Assembly (NCBI GenBank): GCA_036003045.1
Contig: DASYSS010000099.1
Location: forward strand, 1 to 64,000
Origin: Gemmatimonadaceae bacterium
GTDB lineage: Bacteria; Gemmatimonadota; Gemmatimonadetes; Gemmatimonadales; Gemmatimonadaceae
DNA length: 64,000 nucleotides
Direction: 5' to 3'
Part shown: piece after piece, positions 1 through 13,440 of the stretch
How the letters are laid out: each line of letters starts with the position of its first letter
How positions within the stretch are numbered: the first letter of the stretch is position 1
Position numbers and translations under genes: made by a program
Notes under the pieces: generated by a model
The model's database searches: none
What the model was told of the DNA's origin: nothing
What the model saw: the letters and a program-made list of their open reading frames with translations, nothing else

Positions 1-1
1 G

Positions 2-337
2 GCCGAAGCCTGGGGGCGGGGCGCGAGCCTCGACGTCGAGGCCGAAGTCCTGCGCCTCGCCGAGGGCGCGGCGGAGGCCGGCATCGACGGAGTGGTGTGT
101 GGCGGCAGCGAGGCCGGCGCGGTTTCCCGGCGCTTCGGCGACCGTTTGTCGATCCTCGTACCTGGGGTCCGAGCCGCCGGGGAAGGTTCGCAGGACCAGG
201 CGCGTGTCGTCACGCCGAGAGAGGCCGCGACCGCTGGAGCGCGGTATGTCGTGGTCGGGAGGATGGTGACTGGAGCCCCCGACCGTCGGCAAGCAATGCG
301 GGCCGTCGCCCTCGAGCTGGGCTCAGGCGTCGCCTGA
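2..337 (+). CDS. pyrF: Orotidine 5'-phosphate decarboxylase, C-terminal part
   Basis: Partial gene: the window starts inside it, leaving 111 residues and the stop. The product would decarboxylate OMP to UMP, the last step of de novo pyrimidine synthesis in the cytosol. The C-terminal block PGVRAAG, then DQARVVTPREAATAGA and YVVVGRMVTGA, matches the phosphate-binding end of the OMP decarboxylase TIM barrel, where a Gln/Arg pair grips the substrate phosphate. The catalytic Asp-Lys-Asp region lies outside the window. Another pyrimidine gene, carB, lies 5.6 kb downstream but in a different operon. The assignment rests on this C-terminal signature only. Confidence 0.85.
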   Translation, partial: AEAWGRGASLDVEAEVLRLAEGAAEAGIDGVVCGGSEAGAVSRRFGDRLSILVPGVRAAGEGSQDQARVVTPREAATAGARYVVVGRMVTGAPDRRQAMRAVALELGSGVA

Positions 338-406
338 GACACGGCGATCCGGAGCGGCTGGACACGGTGGGGTGCCCCGGTTGCGTCCGGCTCCGCGTTC
401 TTCCCC

Positions 407-435
407 TTGATCGAAGTTACGGTCCTATTTACTGT
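407..435 (+). promoter_or_regulatory. Possible sigma-70 promoter for the rpmJ-rpmB operon
   Basis: TTGATC (407-412) is followed after 17 bases by TACTGT (430-435), in the short AT-richer gap between pyrF and rpmJ. The -35 box is good and the -10 box is poor (3 of 6 consensus bases). If used, transcription would start near 442 and run through the hairpin at 462-488. Confidence 0.3.
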
Positions 436-461
436 TAAGGTCTGTCCCGAAACGTCTATCT

Positions 462-488
462 CGACGCACAAGGCGTGCGTCGTTTTTT
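462..488 (+). terminator. Perfect hairpin plus T6 in the rpmJ leader (terminator or attenuator)
   Basis: CGACGCAC (462-469) and GTGCGTCG (475-482) form a perfect 8-bp stem with a 5-base loop, followed at once by six T residues (483-488). This is a textbook intrinsic terminator shape. The next bases are the GGAG ribosome-binding site (489-492) and the GTG start of rpmJ (498). It could end pyrF transcripts or act as an attenuator inside the ribosomal operon leader; the sequence alone does not decide. Confidence 0.7.
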
Positions 489-497
489 GGAGCGTCC

Positions 498-614
498 GTG
501 AAAGTTCGCACCAGCGTGAAGCCGATCTGCGAGCACTGCAAAGTCGTCAAGCGAAACGGCGTGACTCGCATCATCTGCAAGCGCAACCCCAAGCATAAGC
601 AGCGTCAGGGCTAA
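498..614 (+). CDS. rpmJ: 50S ribosomal protein L36 (bL36)
   Basis: A 38-residue protein starting at GTG 498, with GGAG five bases upstream. It begins [17 protein letters not shown] and ends KHKQRQG, the universal L36 pattern. The zinc ligands Cys11, Cys14, Cys27 and His33 are all present, so this is the zinc-binding form. It binds 23S rRNA in the large subunit. It opens the rpmJ-rpsM-rpsK-rpsD-rpoA-rplQ string, as in many bacteria, and ends two bases before rpsM. No infA or secY lies directly upstream here, unlike the classical spc-alpha arrangement. The gene is very short but unambiguous. Confidence 0.97.
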   Translation: MKVRTSVKPICEHCKVVKRNGVTRIICKRNPKHKQRQG

Positions 615-616
615 TC

Positions 617-994
617 ATGGCTCGTATTGCTGGCGTCGATCTCCCTCGCGACAAAAAGGTCGAGATCGGTCTCACGTACATCTACGGCATCGGCCGCAAG
701 AACGCCGCCGAGATCATCAAGAAGAGCGGCGTCGATGCGGCACTGCGCGTGCGCGATCTCACCGACGCGGACGTGAACAAGATCCGCGGCGCGATCGAAC
801 GCGAGTACAAGGTCGAAGGTGCGCTCCGCACCGAAGTCGCGATGAACATCAAGCGGTTGATGGACATTGGTTCGTACCGCGGCATCCGGCACCGCAAGGG
901 TCTGCCGGTCCGCGGTCAGCGCACGCACACGAACGCGCGCACGAAGAAGGGTCCGCGCCGCGCGATCGCCGGCAAAAAGAAAGTCACCAAGTAA
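617..994 (+). CDS. rpsM: 30S ribosomal protein S13 (uS13)
   Basis: 125 residues, the usual length. The N-terminus [20 protein letters not shown] and the basic tail [13 protein letters not shown] (residues 91-103), followed by a lysine-rich end, are diagnostic of S13. It sits in the head of the small subunit and contacts the P-site tRNA and the large subunit through its C-terminal tail. It starts two bases after rpmJ and is followed by rpsK after 27 bases, so all are expected on one mRNA. The ATG start is fixed by the conserved N-terminus. Confidence 0.98.
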   Translation: MARIAGVDLPRDKKVEIGLTYIYGIGRKNAAEIIKKSGVDAALRVRDLTDADVNKIRGAIEREYKVEGALRTEVAMNIKRLMDIGSYRGIRHRKGLPVRGQRTHTNARTKKGPRRAIAGKKKVTK

Positions 995-1021
995 TCCCGA
1001 CACACAGAGACATCCTTTCGT

Positions 1022-1399
1022 ATGGCGACAGGGAAGAAGGCAAAGCGGGTGGTGGAGGCTGAAGGCATCGCGCACGTGAGCGCGACCTTCAACAACACCA
1101 CCATCACGATCACGGATTCGCACGGGAACGCGGTGTCGTGGGGCTCGTCGGGCAAGGCGGGCTTCAAGGGCTCCAAGAAGAGCACACCGTTCGCGGCGAC
1201 GGTCGCGGCCGAGCAGTGCGCGCGCGAGGCGTTGACCGCCGGCGTGAAGCGTGTGCACGTCCGCGTGCAGGGTCCGGGCTCCGGACGCGAATCGGCGATC
1301 CAGGCGCTCGCGACCGCGGGCCTCCAGGTGAAGTCGATCAAGGACGTGACGCCGATCCCGCACAACGGCTGCCGTCCCCCGAAGCGACGGAGAGTCTGA
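1022..1399 (+). CDS. rpsK: 30S ribosomal protein S11 (uS11)
   Basis: 125 residues, a normal length. The core [20 protein letters not shown] and the C-terminal [13 protein letters not shown] are signatures of S11, which lies on the platform of the small subunit near the mRNA exit and the 3' end of 16S rRNA. It lies 27 bases after rpsM and three bases before rpsD, in the conserved alpha-operon order. The ATG start is supported by the lysine-rich N-terminus typical of the family. Confidence 0.98.
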   Translation: MATGKKAKRVVEAEGIAHVSATFNNTTITITDSHGNAVSWGSSGKAGFKGSKKSTPFAATVAAEQCAREALTAGVKRVHVRVQGPGSGRESAIQALATAGLQVKSIKDVTPIPHNGCRPPKRRRV

Positions 1400-1402
1400 G
1401 CC

Positions 1403-2038
1403 ATGGGTCGCTACACGGGGTCCAGCTGCAAGCAGTGCCGCCGGGAAGGCACGAAGCTCTTCCTGAAGGGCAGCAAGTGCTACACGGAGAAGTGCCCGGT
1501 CGAGCGTCGTCCGTACGCGCCTGGCCAGCACGGCCAGAGCACGGCGCGCCGCCGCAAATCGTCGGAGTACTCGAAGCAGCTCCGCGAAAAGCAAAAGATC
1601 AAGCGAATCTACGGGCTCAGCGAGCAGCAGTTCCGCAACACGTTCGAGAAGGTCACGACGCTGCCCGGGATCACGGGCCACAACCTTCTCGCGGCACTCG
1701 AGAGCCGTCTGGATAACATGATCTACCGCATGGGTTTCGCCGCGAGCCGTAAAGGAGCGCGTCAACTCATTCGGCACCGCCATGTCGAAGTCAACGGCAG
1801 GACGGTGGACATTCCCAGCTTTGCCGTGGCGCCCGGACAAGAGGTGCGCATTCGGCAGAAGTCGCGCGAGATCGTGCCTGTCCTTCAGTCGATGGAGCAG
1901 TCGTCGCGCGCACCGTCGCTGTCGTGGCTCGCCGTCGATCGCGACACGTTCAGTGGCCGGATGTTGGAGCGCCCACAGCGCCCGAGCATCCCCATCGCGG
2001 CGCAGGAGCAACTGGTCGTCGAGCTCTACTCGAAGTAG
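1403..2038 (+). CDS. rpsD: 30S ribosomal protein S4 (uS4), zinc-binding form
   Basis: 211 residues. The N-terminal part carries four cysteines (Cys9, Cys12, Cys26, Cys31), the zinc-binding form of S4. The middle has GLSEQQFRNTFEKV, and an S4 RNA-binding domain follows (LESRLDNMIYRMGFAASRKGARQL and on). S4 is a primary 16S rRNA binder that nucleates the small subunit body; in E. coli it also represses its own operon by binding the mRNA leader. A 135-base gap separates it from rpoA, the longest spacing in this operon, with no clear terminator. Confidence 0.98.
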   Translation: MGRYTGSSCKQCRREGTKLFLKGSKCYTEKCPVERRPYAPGQHGQSTARRRKSSEYSKQLREKQKIKRIYGLSEQQFRNTFEKVTTLPGITGHNLLAALESRLDNMIYRMGFAASRKGARQLIRHRHVEVNGRTVDIPSFAVAPGQEVRIRQKSREIVPVLQSMEQSSRAPSLSWLAVDRDTFSGRMLERPQRPSIPIAAQEQLVVELYSK

Positions 2039-2173
2039 ACCGGACGAGCGCCGCAAGCAGTACCGCAGTACCGAAGCACGGTCGGGACCCTTACTCCCCC
2101 TCGAGTCTGCCGCGCGTAAGGGGCGGGGCAGAGCGATGCCGGGCAACCGGCAAGACCACAGGAATGTCATCAC

Positions 2174-3247
2174 ATGCCTAACACGATTGATCTCCGCGGG
2201 CTCGTTCGCCCGCAGCTCGTTGAGTCCACCAAGCGCGACGACAACCCGAACGTCGCTGAATTCCGTCTCCAGCCGCTGGAGCGCGGGTTCGGCCACACGC
2301 TCGGCAACTCGATGCGTCGCATGCTTCTCTCATCGCTCCGCGGCTCTGCCGTCTGGGCGTTCCGCATCGACGGCGTCGTGCATGAGCACCAGACCATCCC
2401 GGGTGTCGTCGAGGACGTCCACCAGATCATCGCCAACCTCAAGTCGTTGACGCTGATCCTGGCCGACGACGTCGAAGAAGTCGTCCTCCACATCACGCGG
2501 ACCGAGGCCGGCCCGGTCACCGCGGGCGACATCAGTGCCTCGGGCGGCGCGCGCATCATCGAACCCGGGCACCACCTGTTCACGCTCCAGGACGACCGCG
2601 ACCTCAACGTCGACCTGTACGTCAACAAAGGACGCGGCTACATCGAGGCCGACCAGCACCCGGTCGACCGCGGCCTTCCCGTCGATCTCGTTCGCATCGA
2701 CTCGATCTACAATCCGGTCCGCCGCGCCAACTTCACCGTCGCCGAAACGCGCGTCGGGCAGCGCACGGACTACGATCGCCTCGTCCTCACCGTCGAGACC
2801 AACGGCACGATCTCGCCGGAAGAGGCGGTCAGCTACGCCGCCGCGCTGGCGCAAACGCACTTCCAGTACTTCGCGGACTTCGGCACGCACGCGCTCGCCC
2901 CGATCGGCTTCGACGGCGATTCGGCGTCGGGCGACGGTGCGCGGCTCGGCAGCCTGCTCCGTACCGCGATCGACGACCTCGAGCTGTCGGTCCGCTCGGT
3001 GAACTCGCTCAAGAATTCGAACATCCGGACGCTCGGCGACCTGGTTCGCCAGACCGAGAGCCAGATCCTGCAGGTCAAGAATTTTGGAAAGAAGTCGCTC
3101 CAGGAGATCGCCGATCTGCTCGAGCGCGAGAGCCTGAATTTCGGGATGCGGTTCGAGGAAGGCGGTGACGGCAGCGTTCGCGTGCTCGATCAGGGCACGC
3201 CGCCGAGCCGGGCCGCCGCCGCCGCGCCTGACGACATGGAGGAGTAA
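2174..3247 (+). CDS. rpoA: DNA-directed RNA polymerase alpha subunit
   Basis: 357 residues, slightly longer than E. coli RpoA (329). The N-terminal domain (about 1-235) holds ERGFGHTLGNSMRRMLLSS, the alpha-dimer interface that nucleates RNA polymerase assembly. The C-terminal domain (about 266-330: LKNSNIRTLGDLV, then QVKNFGKKSLQEI) binds UP elements and activators. A short Ala/Pro-rich tail follows. It starts after a 135-base gap with a weak GGAA upstream and is followed by rplQ after five bases, the usual rpoA-rplQ pair. Confidence 0.98.
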   Translation: MPNTIDLRGLVRPQLVESTKRDDNPNVAEFRLQPLERGFGHTLGNSMRRMLLSSLRGSAVWAFRIDGVVHEHQTIPGVVEDVHQIIANLKSLTLILADDVEEVVLHITRTEAGPVTAGDISASGGARIIEPGHHLFTLQDDRDLNVDLYVNKGRGYIEADQHPVDRGLPVDLVRIDSIYNPVRRANFTVAETRVGQRTDYDRLVLTVETNGTISPEEAVSYAAALAQTHFQYFADFGTHALAPIGFDGDSASGDGARLGSLLRTAIDDLELSVRSVNSLKNSNIRTLGDLVRQTESQILQVKNFGKKSLQEIADLLERESLNFGMRFEEGGDGSVRVLDQGTPPSRAAAAAPDDMEE

Positions 3248-3252
3248 GAGCA

Positions 3253-3621
3253 ATGCGGCATCGCAAAGCGGGGCGGCAGCTTCGCCGAACCAGCGAACAG
3301 AAGCTCGCGCTTCTGCGAAACCTCGCGTCGTCGCTCATCGAGCACGGCGCCATCGAGACGACCGAGGCGAAGGCCAAAGAGCTCCGCCCGTTCGTCGAGA
3401 AGCTCATCACCAAGGCGCGGTCGGGCACCCTGCACGACCGTCGCCTCGCGGTCCGCCACATTCACAAGCGCGAAACCGCCGACAAGCTGTTCCAGGAAGT
3501 CGGTCCGGCGTTCGCCAAGCGAAAGGGCGGCTACACCCGAATTCTCAAGACCGGTCACCGGAAGGGCGACGGCGCTGAGATGGCGCGCATCGAGCTCGTC
3601 CCCGCCGCGAAGGAGAGCTAA
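3253..3621 (+). CDS. rplQ: 50S ribosomal protein L17 (bL17)
   Basis: 122 residues. The opening [20 protein letters not shown] and the motif [20 protein letters not shown] are classic L17. The protein sits near the exit tunnel of the large subunit. It lies directly downstream of rpoA, as in most bacteria, and four bases before rpmB. No unusual feature is visible. Confidence 0.98.
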   Translation: MRHRKAGRQLRRTSEQKLALLRNLASSLIEHGAIETTEAKAKELRPFVEKLITKARSGTLHDRRLAVRHIHKRETADKLFQEVGPAFAKRKGGYTRILKTGHRKGDGAEMARIELVPAAKES

Positions 3622-4968
<1,347 letters not shown>

Positions 4969-5941
4969 ATGCGCGCATTGCTGACCGGCGGAGCCGGCTT
5001 CGTCGGTCAATGGCTCGCGCGGTCACTCATGCAGCGTGGTGACGACGTCGATCTGGCGGGGATGGGCGCCTCGTTCGAGGGACCGGCGATTCTCACGGCG
5101 GAAGAGCGGCGTGCGGCGCGTTGGTTCGCCGCCGACGTTCGAGACGGCGCGGCGCTGGACGCCGCGATCGAGGCAAGCAGGCCCGACGTCGTGTTTCACC
5201 TTGCCGGCGTGAGCTTTCCCCCCGACGCCGACCGATCGCCGACGGCCACGCTCGACGTCAACGTGCTCGGCGCGGTGCGCCTGCTCTCGTCCGTCGTTCG
5301 CCGTCGCGCAGCCGGCGCTCTGGATCCCCTGATCCTGATCGTCGGCAGCGGTGTTCAGTACGGCCGTCACGACGACTCCGAGATGCCGCTCGACGAGTCG
5401 GCCGAACAGCGGCCGGTCAGCACGTACGGCGCATCGAAGGCAGCTCAAGAGACGATCGCTCTCCAGATTTTCCGCGAGACCGGCGTGCGCGTCGTCTGCG
5501 TCCGGAGCTTCAATCACTCCGGCATCGGACACGGCGGCCAGTACTTGCTCCCGTCGCTCGTCGCCCGCGCCCGCGGCGTCGGCGCGGGCGCTGCGCCGGC
5601 CGTCGCGTTGGGCAACGACGTCGTGCGCGATTACGTGCACGTCGACGACGTCGTGACCGCGTACCTGTTGCTCGCCGAGCGTGGGCGACCGGGCGAGTCG
5701 TACAACGTGGCGAGCGGGCGCGGCGTGAGCGCGCGGCAACTCGCGACCGACGTCTTGCACCGAGCGGGCGTGCGCGCCGACATTTCGACGGACGCGGCGC
5801 TCGTGCGCCCAACCGACATCCCGACGCTCATCGGATCGCCCGCGAAGCTGTCGCGCGAGACCGGCTGGGCGCCCCGCAAGACGCACCTCGACATCATCGA
5901 CGACTTGCTTCGCTCCTCCGGCCCAGGCCCGGTTACCGCAC

Positions 5942-5958
<17 letters not shown>
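4969..5958 (+). CDS. rmd: NAD-dependent epimerase/reductase, probably GDP-4-keto-6-deoxymannose reductase
   Basis: 329 residues; an extended SDR with TGGAGFVG (residues 6-13) and the catalytic YGASK (Tyr153, Lys157). [10 protein letters not shown] and [15 protein letters not shown] match the RMD/epimerase group. Placed immediately after gmd, it most likely reduces GDP-4-keto-6-deoxymannose to GDP-D-rhamnose. A GDP-fucose synthase would need an additional epimerase activity; the sequence alone does not settle which product is made. Its last 17 bases overlap the start of carB, so the two may be translationally coupled although they act in unrelated pathways. Confidence 0.75.
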
Positions 5959-9207
<3,249 letters not shown>

Positions 9208-9211
<4 letters not shown>

Positions 9212-9825
9212 CCGATGGGCGGGAGGGCGTGTTCATCCACGAGTCGGCGTACGTGGACGAGGGAGCGGTGGTCGGCGCCGGCACCAAGATCTGGCACTTC
9301 TGTCACGTCATGCCCGGTGCCGTGATCGGCGAGCGCTGCAGCCTCGGCCAGAACGTCGTCGTGATGAACGGGACGAAGATGGGACGGAACTGCAAGATCC
9401 AAAACAACGTGTCGATCTACGAGGGCGTGGAGCTCGAGGACGACGTGTTCTGCGGCCCGTCGATGGTGTTCACGAATGTGATGAATCCGCGGAGTCACGT
9501 TCCGCGGCGCAACGAATATCGCCGGACACTCGTGCGACGGGGCGCGTCGATCGGCGCGAACGCCACGATCGTCTGTGGCGTCACGCTGGGCGAATACGCG
9601 TTCGTCGGCGCGGGCGCCGTCGTGACGAAAGACGTACAGCCGTACGCGCTCATGGCCGGAGTCCCGGCGCGGCGCATCGGCTGGATGTGTCAATGCGGAG
9701 AGCGCTTGTCCGACCGCGGCGAAGGACGCTGCGCGGCGTGCGGCACGACGTACGAGAGGGCCGGCGACGGAATCCGCGAGATAGCCCGAGGAACACCGGT
9801 AGGGGCAGGGGAGAACAGACAATGA
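9208..9825 (+). CDS. wbpD: Left-handed beta-helix acetyltransferase, WbpD-like, with C-terminal zinc ribbon
   Basis: 205 residues from a GTG start overlapping the carB stop. Residues about 8-155 are hexapeptide repeats ([20 protein letters not shown] and on, then [16 protein letters not shown] and [13 protein letters not shown]), the trimeric acyltransferase fold. By family and neighbours it should N-acetylate the 3-amino group of UDP-GlcNAc3NA, giving UDP-2,3-diacetamido-2,3-dideoxy-glucuronate. The C-terminus adds Cys161, Cys163, Cys175 and Cys178 in a CxC/CxxC arrangement that looks like a zinc ribbon. It overlaps the following oxidoreductase by four bases (ATGA). Substrate assignment is inferred from context. 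Confidence 0.85.
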
Positions 9826-10904
9826 GCGGAGACGACCTGTCCAACCGATCGTTCCGCGTCGCGCTGGTCGGCTGCGGGCGAATCAGCAAGACGCACTTCG
9901 AGGCGCTGAAGAAGGTCGAGGGGCTCCCGGTGACCGCGGTGTGCGACATCGACGCGACTCGCGCGCAAAGCGCCGGCGAGGCGTTGGGGGTGCCGTGGTA
10001 CCGCACGCTCGACGAGATGCTCAAGACGTCCGGTCCCGAGATCGACATCGTGTCGATCTGCACGCCGTCCGGTTTGCACGCGGCGCAGGGCGCGGTGGTC
10101 GCGCGCGCGGGCAAGCACGTCGTGAGCGAGAAGCCAATGGCGTTGTCGCTCGCGCAGGCGGACAGCCTCATGCGCGCGTGCGAGGCGGCGGGCGTGCAGT
10201 TGTTCGTCATCAAACAGAATCGCCTCAACCCTCCGGTCCAGCTCCTCAAGCGCGCGATCGACAAGGAGCGGTTCGGACGGATCTATCTCGCGAACGTGAC
10301 GGTGCGCTGGCAGCGGCCGCAGGAGTACTACGACGCCGAGCCGTGGCGCGGTACCTGGGAATTCGACGGCGGCGCGATCATGAACCAGGCGTCCCACTAC
10401 GTGGACCTGATTCAGTGGCTCGTCGGCCCGGTCGAGAGCGTGATGGCGAAGACCGCGACGCAGGCGCGGCGCATCGAAGCCGAAGACTCCGGCGTCGCCA
10501 TCCTCAAGTTCCGCTCGGGAGCGCTGGGCGTCATCGAAGTGAACGTCCTCACCTACCCGAAGAACCTCGAAGGATCGATCACTATCCTCGGGGAGCGAGG
10601 GTCGGTGAAGATCGGCGGAACCGCGGTGAACAAGATCGTCCATTGGGACTTCGCCGATGCCGATCCGGACGACGCGTTGGTCGAGTCGGCGAACACGAAT
10701 CCGCCGAACGTGTACGGATTCGGCCACGAAGGGTACTACCGCAATGTGCTCGCGGTGCTGCGCGGCGAAGCACGGCCGGAGACCGACGGGCGGGCGGGGC
10801 GCAAATCGCTCGAGTTGATCCTGGGGATCTACGAATCCGACCGCATGATGCGCGAGGTGCTGATCCCCCGGCGCGACGAGAGCTCGGGGGGGGGCATTCG
10901 TTGA
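9822..10904 (+). CDS. wbpB: GFO/IDH/MocA-family oxidoreductase, WbpB-like
   Basis: 360 residues from ATG 9822, chosen because it gives an ATGA overlap with the upstream gene and puts the Rossmann motif VGCGRI at 16-21; the frame is open further upstream but only as overlap. EKPMA (103-107) is the family's conserved Lys-Pro motif, and [18 protein letters not shown] is the typical GFO/IDH/MocA C-domain segment. WbpB oxidises C3 of UDP-N-acetylglucosaminuronate and is coupled to the WbpE aminotransferase. The gene's last codons contain a run of nine G residues (10886-10894). Confidence 0.85.
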   Translation: MSGDDLSNRSFRVALVGCGRISKTHFEALKKVEGLPVTAVCDIDATRAQSAGEALGVPWYRTLDEMLKTSGPEIDIVSICTPSGLHAAQGAVVARAGKHVVSEKPMALSLAQADSLMRACEAAGVQLFVIKQNRLNPPVQLLKRAIDKERFGRIYLANVTVRWQRPQEYYDAEPWRGTWEFDGGAIMNQASHYVDLIQWLVGPVESVMAKTATQARRIEAEDSGVAILKFRSGALGVIEVNVLTYPKNLEGSITILGERGSVKIGGTAVNKIVHWDFADADPDDALVESANTNPPNVYGFGHEGYYRNVLAVLRGEARPETDGRAGRKSLELILGIYESDRMMREVLIPRRDESSGGGIR

Positions 10905-10964
10905 CTCGCGTCTTCGGCCCCGTGATCCTTCAAGTCTGTCCCTGATACACTCGAACATTTCACG

Positions 10965-12086
10965 ATGGAAGTCATGCCGGTTCCTTTGCTGGATTTGCGG
11001 GCGCAGCACGAGACGATTCGCGCGGAGATCGCACAGGCCATCGCGGGCATCGTCGAATCGCAGCTCTTCATTCTGGGTTCGCCCGTCGAGCGGCTGGAGC
11101 GCGAGGTCGCCGCACTGTCGCATACGAAGTACGCCGTCGGTTGCGCGAGCGGCACCGACGCGCTTTTGCTGGCCTTGCGCGCGCTGGACGTAGGTCCCGG
11201 CGACGAGGTCGTCACGACGCCGTTCACGTTCTTCGCCACCGCGGGCACGATCCACAACGTCGGCGGCCGAGCCGTGTTCGTGGACATCGATCCCGACACC
11301 TTCAACATGCTGCCGGAAGCCGCGGCGGCCGCGCGGACCTCGCGCACGAAAGCGGTCGTACCCGTCGACCTGTTCGGTCAGATGGCGCCGATCGAGCGCG
11401 TGATGACGGCGATGCGCGGCGTGCCGGTGATCGAGGACGCGGCGCAGACGATCGGCGCCCGCCGCTCGATCGACGGCGAATGGCGCATGGCCGGTGAAGT
11501 CGCCACGATCGGCACGTTCAGCTTCTTCCCGTCGAAGAACCTCGGCGCCTTCGGCGACGGCGGGATGATGGTGACGCAGGACGAAGCGATCGCCACGCGC
11601 CTCAAGCGTCTGCGCATGCACGGCGGCGCGAAGATGTATTTCCACGACGAGGTCGGTTTCAATAGCCGTCTCGACGCGCTGCAAGCCGCCATTCTGAGCG
11701 CCAAGCTGCCGCACCTCGAGGCGTGGAGCGACAAGCGGCGGAGCAACGCCGCGTATTACGATGAAGCGCTCCGAGGCGTCGACGGCGTCGTCACGCCGGT
11801 CGTCGATCCGGCCAACGAGTCGATCTTCAACCAGTACACGATTCGCGCCGACCGCCGGGACGCGCTTCAGAGCTTTCTCAAGGACCGCGGCATCGGCAAC
11901 GCGATCTACTATCCGCTGCCGCTGCACCTGCAGCCGTGCTTCGAGTACCTCGGCTACAAAAAGGGCGCATGCCCTGAATCCGAGCGCGCGGCGAACGAGG
12001 TGCTGTCGCTCCCGATCTACCCCGAGCTGACGCGCGCGCAGCTAGACGAGGTCGTCTCCACGATCCGAGCGTTCTATGGCCGCTGA
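10965..12086 (+). CDS. wbpE: DegT/DnrJ/EryC1 sugar aminotransferase, WbpE-like
   Basis: 373 residues; a PLP-dependent sugar aminotransferase. The PLP lysine is Lys191 in SFFPSKNLGAFGDGG, and GCASGTDALLLALRALDVG plus the FxDIDPDTFN segment are typical. In the proposed pathway it transfers an amino group from glutamate to C3 of the 3-keto sugar made by the upstream oxidoreductase. A 60-base gap separates it from wbpB, the largest within this block, without a convincing promoter. The last 11 bases overlap the next dehydrogenase gene. Confidence 0.88.
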   Translation: MEVMPVPLLDLRAQHETIRAEIAQAIAGIVESQLFILGSPVERLEREVAALSHTKYAVGCASGTDALLLALRALDVGPGDEVVTTPFTFFATAGTIHNVGGRAVFVDIDPDTFNMLPEAAAAARTSRTKAVVPVDLFGQMAPIERVMTAMRGVPVIEDAAQTIGARRSIDGEWRMAGEVATIGTFSFFPSKNLGAFGDGGMMVTQDEAIATRLKRLRMHGGAKMYFHDEVGFNSRLDALQAAILSAKLPHLEAWSDKRRSNAAYYDEALRGVDGVVTPVVDPANESIFNQYTIRADRRDALQSFLKDRGIGNAIYYPLPLHLQPCFEYLGYKKGACPESERAANEVLSLPIYPELTRAQLDEVVSTIRAFYGR

Positions 12087-13428
12087 GCGGACCACGAAGG
12101 ACACGGTGCTCGCCAAGATCCAGGACCGCAGCGCCGTCGTCGGCGTGATCGGCTTGGGATACGTCGGGCTGCCGCTGGCCGTCGAATTCGCCAAGGCCGG
12201 CTTCCGCGTGATCGGCTACGACGTCAGCGAACGAGTCGTCGGCCTTCTCACGCGCGGCGAATCGCACATCCAGGACGTCGCCGCCGCGGACGTCGCCGCG
12301 CTCGTGAAGAGCGGCAAGTTCCAAGCGACGACCGACGAGGCCCGCCTCGGCGAATCGGACGCGATTTCGATCGCCGTCCCGACGCCGTTGAGCAAGACGC
12401 GCGATCCCGACATGAGCTACGTGATTTCGGCCGCCGAAGCGGCCACGCGGCAGGCTCGCAAGGGAACGCTCGTCGTGCTCGAGAGCACGACCTATCCGGG
12501 CACGACGCGCGAGATCCTCATGCCGGCGCTCGAGGCCAGAGGGTTCGTCGTCGGCAAGGACGTCTTCGTCGCGTTCAGTCCCGAGCGCGTGGATCCGGGA
12601 AATCCCGTCTATCAGACGAAGAATACGCCGAAAGTCGTCGGCGGCATCACGCCGAACTGTACCGAATTGGCGATGGCGCTCTATACGAGCTGCATCGATC
12701 GCACGGTGCGCGTGTCGTCGCCGGAGGCCGCGGAGCTTACCAAGCTCCTCGAGAACACGTTCCGCTCGGTGAACATCGGCCTCGTGAACGAGATGGCGAT
12801 CGTCTGCGACAAGCTGGGCGTGGACGTGTGGGAGGTCATCGAGGCCGCGGCCACGAAGCCTTTCGGGTTCATGAAATTCACGCCGGGGCCGGGGATCGGC
12901 GGGCACTGCATTCCGCTCGACCCGCACTACCTCGCCTGGAAGATGCGCACGCTGAACTACAAGACGCGCTTCATCGACCTGGCGAGCGAGATCAACAGCC
13001 AGATGCCGGCGTTCGTCGTCGAGAAGGTGTCGCAGGCGCTCAACGTCGACCGCAAGCCGGTCAACGGCAGCCGCGTGCTGGTGCTCGGCGTCGCGTACAA
13101 GCGCGACATCGACGACGTTCGCGAGAGTCCGGCGCTCGACGTGATCCGCTTGCTCGAAGAGCACGGTGCCACCGTCGAGTTTCACGACCCGCACATCGAC
13201 AGCGTCCGCGAGGACGGCCACGTTCGCAAAGGCGTTCCGTTGACGAAGGACCGGCTGGCGGCCGCCGACGCCGTCGTCATCGTGACCGACCACCGGGACG
13301 TCGACTACCAGATGGTCATGGACAACGCGTCGCTGATCGTCGATTCGCGCAACGTCACGGCGAATCTCAACTCGTCGAAGGCCCGCGTGGTTTCGCTTTC
13401 GGCGCGCTCCAACGGGACCGACCACTGA
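12076..13428 (+). CDS. wbpA: UDP-N-acetylglucosamine 6-dehydrogenase, WbpA-like
   Basis: 450 residues; a nucleotide-sugar dehydrogenase with GLGYVGLP (26-33), central domain and C-terminal UDP-binding domain. The catalytic cysteine is Cys278 in GPGIGGHCIPLDPHYL; this GGHCIPLDP form marks the WbpA/WecC N-acetyl-sugar group rather than UDP-glucose dehydrogenase. It oxidises C6 of UDP-GlcNAc to the uronic acid, the first step of the pathway completed by the three upstream genes. It overlaps wbpE by 11 bases. A UDP-ManNAc dehydrogenase role is possible but less likely with wbpB/E/D beside it. Confidence 0.88.
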   Translation: MAAERTTKDTVLAKIQDRSAVVGVIGLGYVGLPLAVEFAKAGFRVIGYDVSERVVGLLTRGESHIQDVAAADVAALVKSGKFQATTDEARLGESDAISIAVPTPLSKTRDPDMSYVISAAEAATRQARKGTLVVLESTTYPGTTREILMPALEARGFVVGKDVFVAFSPERVDPGNPVYQTKNTPKVVGGITPNCTELAMALYTSCIDRTVRVSSPEAAELTKLLENTFRSVNIGLVNEMAIVCDKLGVDVWEVIEAAATKPFGFMKFTPGPGIGGHCIPLDPHYLAWKMRTLNYKTRFIDLASEINSQMPAFVVEKVSQALNVDRKPVNGSRVLVLGVAYKRDIDDVRESPALDVIRLLEEHGATVEFHDPHIDSVREDGHVRKGVPLTKDRLAAADAVVIVTDHRDVDYQMVMDNASLIVDSRNVTANLNSSKARVVSLSARSNGTDH

Positions 13429-13440
13429 GGACGGGCTGAC

